Shown here: in pieces, positions 14,608 through 18,445 of the stretch | Position numbering within the stretch: position 1 is the first letter of the stretch | How the letters are laid out: each line of letters begins with the position of its first letter | Source: Spirochaetales bacterium | GTDB taxonomy: Bacteria; Spirochaetota; Spirochaetia; Sphaerochaetales; Sphaerochaetaceae | Length of the DNA stretch: 18,445 bases | Assembly: GCA_022771185.1 (NCBI GenBank) | Contig: JALFCJ010000094.1 | Coordinates: 1-18,445 of the forward strand | Direction of reading: 5' to 3' | The notes under the pieces: model-generated | What the model was told of the DNA's origin: nothing | The model's input: only the letters and a program-made list of their open reading frames with translations | Database searches by the model: none | Translations under genes and position numbers: made by a program

Positions 14608-16029
14608 GTGATTAAGGAAAGCGTACCAAGAATACATTTCTATGACCAAGACTTTGTCGACATGTATGACAGAGCCTGGGTTTGGCTTGATGAAATATGG
14701 CATGAAGCTGATAAGGAGAGTAAGTTCCCGGAAGGGTACTTTATCCATGAAAATGGTGGCGTTATAGACTTATATGATGTATCTTTGTCGTCGCTGTTTT
14801 TAATGTATTCTAACCAGTTTTATTCTCCATACTCCATGGTTGACTACTTCTACCAGCGTCAGGAAAAAGACGGACACATCTGGGAGAAGTATGATATAGC
14901 TACAGATAAGCCTGTGGTAGATGAAGATAACCCATTAGGTGTCACACTTCCTCTTCTTCCTTTTGTCGAGTTTATGTTCTATCACAAGATCGGCAATAAG
15001 AAGAGATTGAAGGATGTTGTTCCATATCTAGAGAAGTACTATGAATGGCTTAAGTCTAATTTCCAGCAGGAAAACGGTCTTTATGTCGTTCCTAATAAGG
15101 CTCTCCATATGGGTAATCTTCCTAGAGAGAATGCGAAGTATACTGTAGACTTCAACTCAGCTGTTACAGTATTTGCCCTCTATATGTCTATTATCGGAGA
15201 TATCCTCAACGATAAAGAGTTGTCTTTTAGATATAAGAGAGTCTATTTTGCACTGAAGACAAGAATCAACAGCATGATGTGGTCTCCTGATGATAACTTC
15301 TATTTTGATCTTGATGAGAATGGAGAAATTATCAGAAATAAGCACATTGGTGCATATTGGACACTCTTGGCTGAGATTCCTAATGAAGATTATGCACAGT
15401 ATCTCATTGAAGACTTGAAGAATGACAAGGAGTTTGGTTCAGACAACCCGTTCCCTTCTGTTCCTGTTTCAAGTAAGTACTTTGATGAGAATGGAAATGG
15501 ATATTGTGGCGGCGTCTCTTCCTTTATGACATATATTGTCATCAAGGGGTTGATGAATTACGACTCATTTATCTTTGCCCGTGAGTGCGCTATAAGACAC
15601 TTATACTTTATTCTCGACACTCTTCATCCTGGTGAAGAAAAGCAGGGTCATGCATGGGAACTCTATAAGCCGTGTGCAGAAGGCCCGGCAACATGCCCAG
15701 AAGGTGTTGTGAACAAGAAGAAGTATCTGCCATCCATTGGTCTCGTGACAATCACTCTCTGTATTGAGAATATCATTGGTCTTGACATCTCTCTTCCAAG
15801 AAAGACTGTCAACTGGACAATGCAGAATCTTGAAGCTATGGGTATTGAAGAGCTTAGTCTTAAGAAGAACAACATCACTATTCTCTCAAATAAGAATCAG
15901 AGAGGATGGGAGATAAGACTTGAGAGTGAGAAGCTCTACTACTTCACTATCTCCATATTGGATGAGGACAAGAAAAAGACTCTTCCAATCCCTTCAGGTA
16001 AGTGCTCTATTCTTATTGATAAACTTTGA
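14608..16029 (+). CDS. (alpha/alpha)6-barrel glycoside hydrolase-like protein (trehalase/GH63/MGH1-like)
   Basis: A 473-aa predicted cytoplasmic sugar hydrolase; no signal peptide. The start is GTG at 14608 with GGAG 7 nt upstream. Blocks typical of GH37/GH63-type barrels are MMWSPDDNFYFDLDENGE (223-240), IGAYWTLLAEIPNEDYAQYLIEDL (247-270), FGSDNPFPSVPVSSKYF (276-292) and VIKGLMNYDS (311-320). By position, D181 (YTVDFNSAV) may be the general acid and E351 (HAWELYKP) the base, matching the Asp...Glu pair of mannosylglycerate hydrolases; this is inference. The usual YWRGPxW motif is replaced by GYCGGVSS (298-305), so substrate or activity may differ. A short C-terminal beta segment follows (about 415-473). 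The next gene is a gluconate 5-dehydrogenase-like reductase, which suggests a role in sugar or uronate catabolism. The substrate is unknown. Confidence 0.8.
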   Translation: MIKESVPRIHFYDQDFVDMYDRAWVWLDEIWHEADKESKFPEGYFIHENGGVIDLYDVSLSSLFLMYSNQFYSPYSMVDYFYQRQEKDGHIWEKYDIATDKPVVDEDNPLGVTLPLLPFVEFMFYHKIGNKKRLKDVVPYLEKYYEWLKSNFQQENGLYVVPNKALHMGNLPRENAKYTVDFNSAVTVFALYMSIIGDILNDKELSFRYKRVYFALKTRINSMMWSPDDNFYFDLDENGEIIRNKHIGAYWTLLAEIPNEDYAQYLIEDLKNDKEFGSDNPFPSVPVSSKYFDENGNGYCGGVSSFMTYIVIKGLMNYDSFIFARECAIRHLYFILDTLHPGEEKQGHAWELYKPCAEGPATCPEGVVNKKKYLPSIGLVTITLCIENIIGLDISLPRKTVNWTMQNLEAMGIEELSLKKNNITILSNKNQRGWEIRLESEKLYYFTISILDEDKKKTLPIPSGKCSILIDKL

Positions 16030-16034
16030 TTTCT

Positions 16035-16058
16035 TCGGGATGGCTGATGTCATCCCGA
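16035..16058 (+). terminator. Hairpin terminator after the hydrolase gene
   Basis: An 8-bp perfect stem TCGGGATG/CATCCCGA with an 8-nt loop, 6 nt after the stop codon. The following sequence (TAATATTGTCTTCTTTTC) is T-rich but interrupted, so termination may be partial and some read-through into the reductase gene is possible. Confidence 0.6.
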
Positions 16059-16082
16059 TAATATTGTCTTCTTTTCCCTAAA

Positions 16083-16121
16083 TTGACAAAAAAGTGGCAG
16101 AAAGAATAACCAATATATAGT
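16083..16121 (+). promoter_or_regulatory. Candidate promoter of the reductase gene
   Basis: TATAGT (16116-16121) is a good -10 with GTGGCA (16094-16099) 16 nt upstream as a fair -35. A perfect TTGACA lies at 16083-16088 but is 27 nt from the -10, too far for standard spacing. The ribosome binding site AGGAGG follows at 16136-16141. Confidence 0.4.
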
Positions 16122-16148
16122 TATATTTAGAATATAGGAGGATATCTT

Positions 16149-16952
16149 ATGGACATGAAGTCTTTCTCTCTTGAAGGAAAGGTAGCTTGGGTAACAGGTG
16201 CCAGCTACGGAATAGGAATGGCTATTGTCAAGGCATATCATGACGCAGGCGCAAAGGTGGTGTTCAACACATCACGCCAGGAAAGTGTAGACAAGGGGCT
16301 TGAAGAATACAGAAAGTGTGGCATGGACGATGTCGAGGGCTACGTATGTGACGTTACAGATGAGAATGCTGTACAGGCCTTGGCTCAGAAAATTATCGAG
16401 AAGTTCGGTAGACTTGATATCCTGGTAAACAACGCAGGATGTATTAAAAGAATACCAATGACAGAAATGAGTGCAGAGGATTTCAGAGCTGTAGTAGATC
16501 TTGATCTCAACGCTCCATTTATCTGCTCAAAGGCTGTCATCCCACAGATGATCAAGCAGGGTGGTGGAAAGATCATCAACATCTGCTCAATGATGAGTGA
16601 ACTTGGAAGAGAGACCGTAAGTGCTTATGCTTCTGCTAAGGGTGGCTTGAAGATGCTTACAAAGAATATTGCTTCCGAGTATGGTGCATACAACATCCAG
16701 TGTAATGGTATTGGACCTGGATATATTGCAACACCTCAGACAGCTCCTCTCAGAGAGAGACAGCCTGATGGTTCACGTCATCCATTCGATTCTTTCATCA
16801 TTGCAAAGACACCTGCTGAAAGATGGGGTACACCAGAGGACCTTCAGGGACCAGCAGTATTCCTTGCTTCCGACGCATCTAATTTCGTCAACGGCCACAT
16901 CCTTTATGTTGATGGCGGTATCTTGGCTTATATCGGAAAACAACCTAAGTAA
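16149..16952 (+). CDS. Short-chain dehydrogenase, gluconate 5-dehydrogenase (IdnO/KduD)-like
   Basis: A 267-aa classical SDR that oxidises or reduces a sugar acid using NAD(P)(H). The cofactor motif TGASYGIG is at 16-23, NNAG at 94-97, catalytic N120, S147, Y160 and K164 (YASAK). The C-terminal half (PFDSFIIAKTPAERWGTPEDL... SDASNFVNGHILYVDGGILAYIGKQP) closely resembles proteins annotated gluconate 5-dehydrogenase in gut bacteria, where they often accompany polysaccharide lyases or uronate genes and reduce 5-keto-gluconate or diketo sugar acids (KduD type). The ATG at 16149 has AGGAGG 7 nt upstream. A Met at 16155 (MKSFSLEG) is a possible but less favoured start. The gene follows the hydrolase and ends in its own terminator. 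Family is certain; exact substrate is inferred from resemblance. Confidence 0.92.
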   Translation: MDMKSFSLEGKVAWVTGASYGIGMAIVKAYHDAGAKVVFNTSRQESVDKGLEEYRKCGMDDVEGYVCDVTDENAVQALAQKIIEKFGRLDILVNNAGCIKRIPMTEMSAEDFRAVVDLDLNAPFICSKAVIPQMIKQGGGKIINICSMMSELGRETVSAYASAKGGLKMLTKNIASEYGAYNIQCNGIGPGYIATPQTAPLRERQPDGSRHPFDSFIIAKTPAERWGTPEDLQGPAVFLASDASNFVNGHILYVDGGILAYIGKQPK

Positions 16953-16973
16953 GAGAAATAATCTCTTTGGTCT

Positions 16974-16999
16974 AGGCTCTCTGAAAAAGAGGGCCTTTT
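16974..16999 (+). terminator. Rho-independent terminator of the reductase gene
   Basis: A 9-bp stem AGGCTCTCT/AGAGGGCCT (one G-U pair) with a GAAAA loop, followed by TTTTC. It begins 21 nt after the stop codon and separates this unit from the transporter gene. Confidence 0.85.
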
Positions 17000-17039
17000 C
17001 TATCTTCTATGGTTTCCTTTCTTAAACTAGAATAAAGAC

Positions 17040-18445
17040 ATGAAGTTTTTGTCTATTATTGTCGCCATAGTTCTATTAGTTTGCTCTTGTGCTGTGAAGA
17101 GTGATTTAAGTTATATAAATATAGCAGTGTCACAAGAGCCTGTGACAACAGATGTGATGGTAAATACATCGCTAACGGGAAGATTGATTCTTGTTGGCAG
17201 CGTCTATGAGCGTTTGGTTGTATTGGATGGGGAAGGGGATGTAAAACCTGAATTAGCTAGCTCTTATGCTTTGTCTGAAGACGGAAGGAAACTCTCCTTT
17301 ATAATAAGAGATGGCGTGAAGTTCCACGATGGAACAGTAATGGATGAAGAGGATGTAGTATATAGCCTAAATAGGTGGTTAGATGTCTATCAGAAAGCTA
17401 GAGAAATGGTTGGGGATGGAGAGTTCTATATAGAAAGTGACGGAAGTGTATCTATAACAAGCAACAAGAACCTTACTTTCCTTCCTTCCTTAATGGCATC
17501 CTCCCCTCAGTCTGCAGTCATATTTCCAAAAGAATACTTATTAAATATCGATGAGTTGGTGACAGAAGCTCCTGGAACAGGTCCCTATGTGCTTAAAGAG
17601 TGGATAAGTGGGGAGAAGATTGTCCTTTCTTCTTTCTCTGATTATCAGAGATATAGCAATGAAACAAAGGGAGTTTGGGGGGATAAAAAAGCTAAGAGCG
17701 ACGAAATAAGGTTTTATTTTGTCTCAGATAGTACCACGAGGCTCCTAGGGTTAAAAAACGGAGAGTATGACTTTATAAACGATTTAATGAGTGACGACAG
17801 AGTATTAGTTGAAAAAGATGACTCATTGGAGATTGTAGACGGAGAAGAGTCTGGCTTAATAGCTTTGGTCTTCAATAAGAAAGATGGAGTTTTTAAAAGC
17901 GAAGAAATGAGAAAGGCTGCGTCACTCTCTTTCAATAGGGAAGAGTTGATGAAGTCTTGCTATGGAGAATATGGCTGGTCTTTAGACTCTGAGTATATGG
18001 AGAAAGAGAGTGGGTTCTGGTCTGGAGAGTTGGAGGACCCGACTTATGAGAGAGACTTGGATAGTGCTGCTTCTTTACTCTCCACCCTTTATGATGGAAC
18101 GGAGATAAAGATACTTACATCCAACCTTTCTAATCTGGAAAAAATCGCATATGCCATGGAAAGCGAGATGGAGGAAGCTGGATTTAATGTAAGAGTAATC
18201 GTAACAGACTGGGCCGGAATGATGGAGAAGAGAAAAGACAGTTCAGAGTGGGATATATTCATTTCTGCTTTCTCAAAGGTGCCTCTTCCACAGATGAAAT
18301 CATTCTTGTCTCCTACATACCCGGGATGGATGGAAAGCGATAGCAGCGCATATAAAGCATTTTTGTCATTGGATGAAGAAGTGACTATAGAGAGCGCAGA
18401 GAAGAAGTGGGAGGAAGTTCAGAAAGAGATGTGGGATTATATTCC
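17040..18445 (+). CDS. ABC transporter solute-binding lipoprotein, family 5 (peptide/nickel type), 3' end outside window
   Basis: An open frame of 468 codons with no stop before the window ends. The N-terminus MKFLSIIVAIVLLVCSCAVKSD is a lipoprotein signal peptide; the lipid-modified cysteine is probably C17 in VCSC, giving a protein anchored to a membrane outside the cytoplasm. The SBP_bac_5 signature is clear: PELASSYALSEDGRKLSF (70-87), RDGVKFHDG (90-98) and EDVVYSLNRW (104-113), with APGTGPYVLKEW further on. Such proteins capture oligopeptides, dipeptides, nickel or sugars and deliver them to an ABC permease, whose genes would be expected beyond the window. The ATG has no clear ribosome binding site. 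TAGAAT at 17028-17033 lies 6 nt before it, the position of a -10 box for a leaderless mRNA. The signal peptide fixes the start well. Confidence 0.92.
   Translation, partial: MKFLSIIVAIVLLVCSCAVKSDLSYINIAVSQEPVTTDVMVNTSLTGRLILVGSVYERLVVLDGEGDVKPELASSYALSEDGRKLSFIIRDGVKFHDGTVMDEEDVVYSLNRWLDVYQKAREMVGDGEFYIESDGSVSITSNKNLTFLPSLMASSPQSAVIFPKEYLLNIDELVTEAPGTGPYVLKEWISGEKIVLSSFSDYQRYSNETKGVWGDKKAKSDEIRFYFVSDSTTRLLGLKNGEYDFINDLMSDDRVLVEKDDSLEIVDGEESGLIALVFNKKDGVFKSEEMRKAASLSFNREELMKSCYGEYGWSLDSEYMEKESGFWSGELEDPTYERDLDSAASLLSTLYDGTEIKILTSNLSNLEKIAYAMESEMEEAGFNVRVIVTDWAGMMEKRKDSSEWDIFISAFSKVPLPQMKSFLSPTYPGWMESDSSAYKAFLSLDEEVTIESAEKKWEEVQKEMWDYI

Noticed and set aside
1..18445. CRISPR arrays, tRNA or rRNA genes, insertion sequences, prophage or defence genes
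   Set aside because: No regularly spaced repeats, cloverleaf-type sequences, transposase motifs or phage genes were seen on either strand.

Overview
The window is an 18.4 kb piece of a low-GC bacterial chromosome, most likely from a spirochaete (Spirochaetota, in the broad Treponema/Sphaerochaeta group). Three things suggest this. gyrB and gyrA are adjacent. GyrA has the PQGNFG-type sequence before its active site. One protein joins a cyclophilin to an FKBP, an arrangement I recall being described in Treponema denticola. The assignment is an inference and names no species. Nothing in the window looks like a plasmid, phage or transposon.

Layout. (1) 1-3361: the 3' end of gyrB, then gyrA and a terminator; this is DNA gyrase. 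(2) 3362-4570: about 1.2 kb of very AT-rich DNA with no credible gene. Two perfect 16-bp parS sites lie inside it and a third sits at its right edge. (3) 4587-4916: a minus-strand gene for a small NifU-type Fe-S protein, with its own promoter and terminator. (4) 4994-9023: a plus-strand cluster of parA, parB, the cyclophilin-FKBP fusion and radA. parA/parB overlap by 8 nt and the fusion gene/radA by 1 nt. radA is split by a one-base insertion near 8216. (5) 9092-9134: a strong terminator between convergent transcripts. (6) 9145-13218: a minus-strand run of a MATE efflux pump, a PepD dipeptidase and a TraB-family membrane protein, with a conserved-looking RNA hairpin before traB. (7) 13324-14247: a divergent diacylglycerol/sphingosine kinase-family gene. 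(8) 14520-16952: an (alpha/alpha)6 glycoside hydrolase-like protein, then a gluconate 5-dehydrogenase-like reductase, each with its own promoter and terminator signals. (9) 17040 to the end: the start of an oligopeptide-type ABC transporter lipoprotein that runs off the window.

How the genes fit together. The left half is chromosome housekeeping: supercoiling (gyrase), the centromere (parS with ParA and ParB) and recombination repair (RadA). The parS cluster next to parAB and close to the gyrase genes suggests an origin-proximal position, but I found no perfect DnaA box, so the replication origin itself is not shown. The right half is ordinary metabolism and transport: peptide breakdown, drug or metabolite export, lipid phosphorylation, and a sugar hydrolase/sugar dehydrogenase pair. 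I did not find a convincing new defence, mobile or biosynthetic system. The points most worth checking are the radA frameshift, the parS cluster, the dual immunophilin inside the parAB-radA cluster, and the unusual GyrA features.
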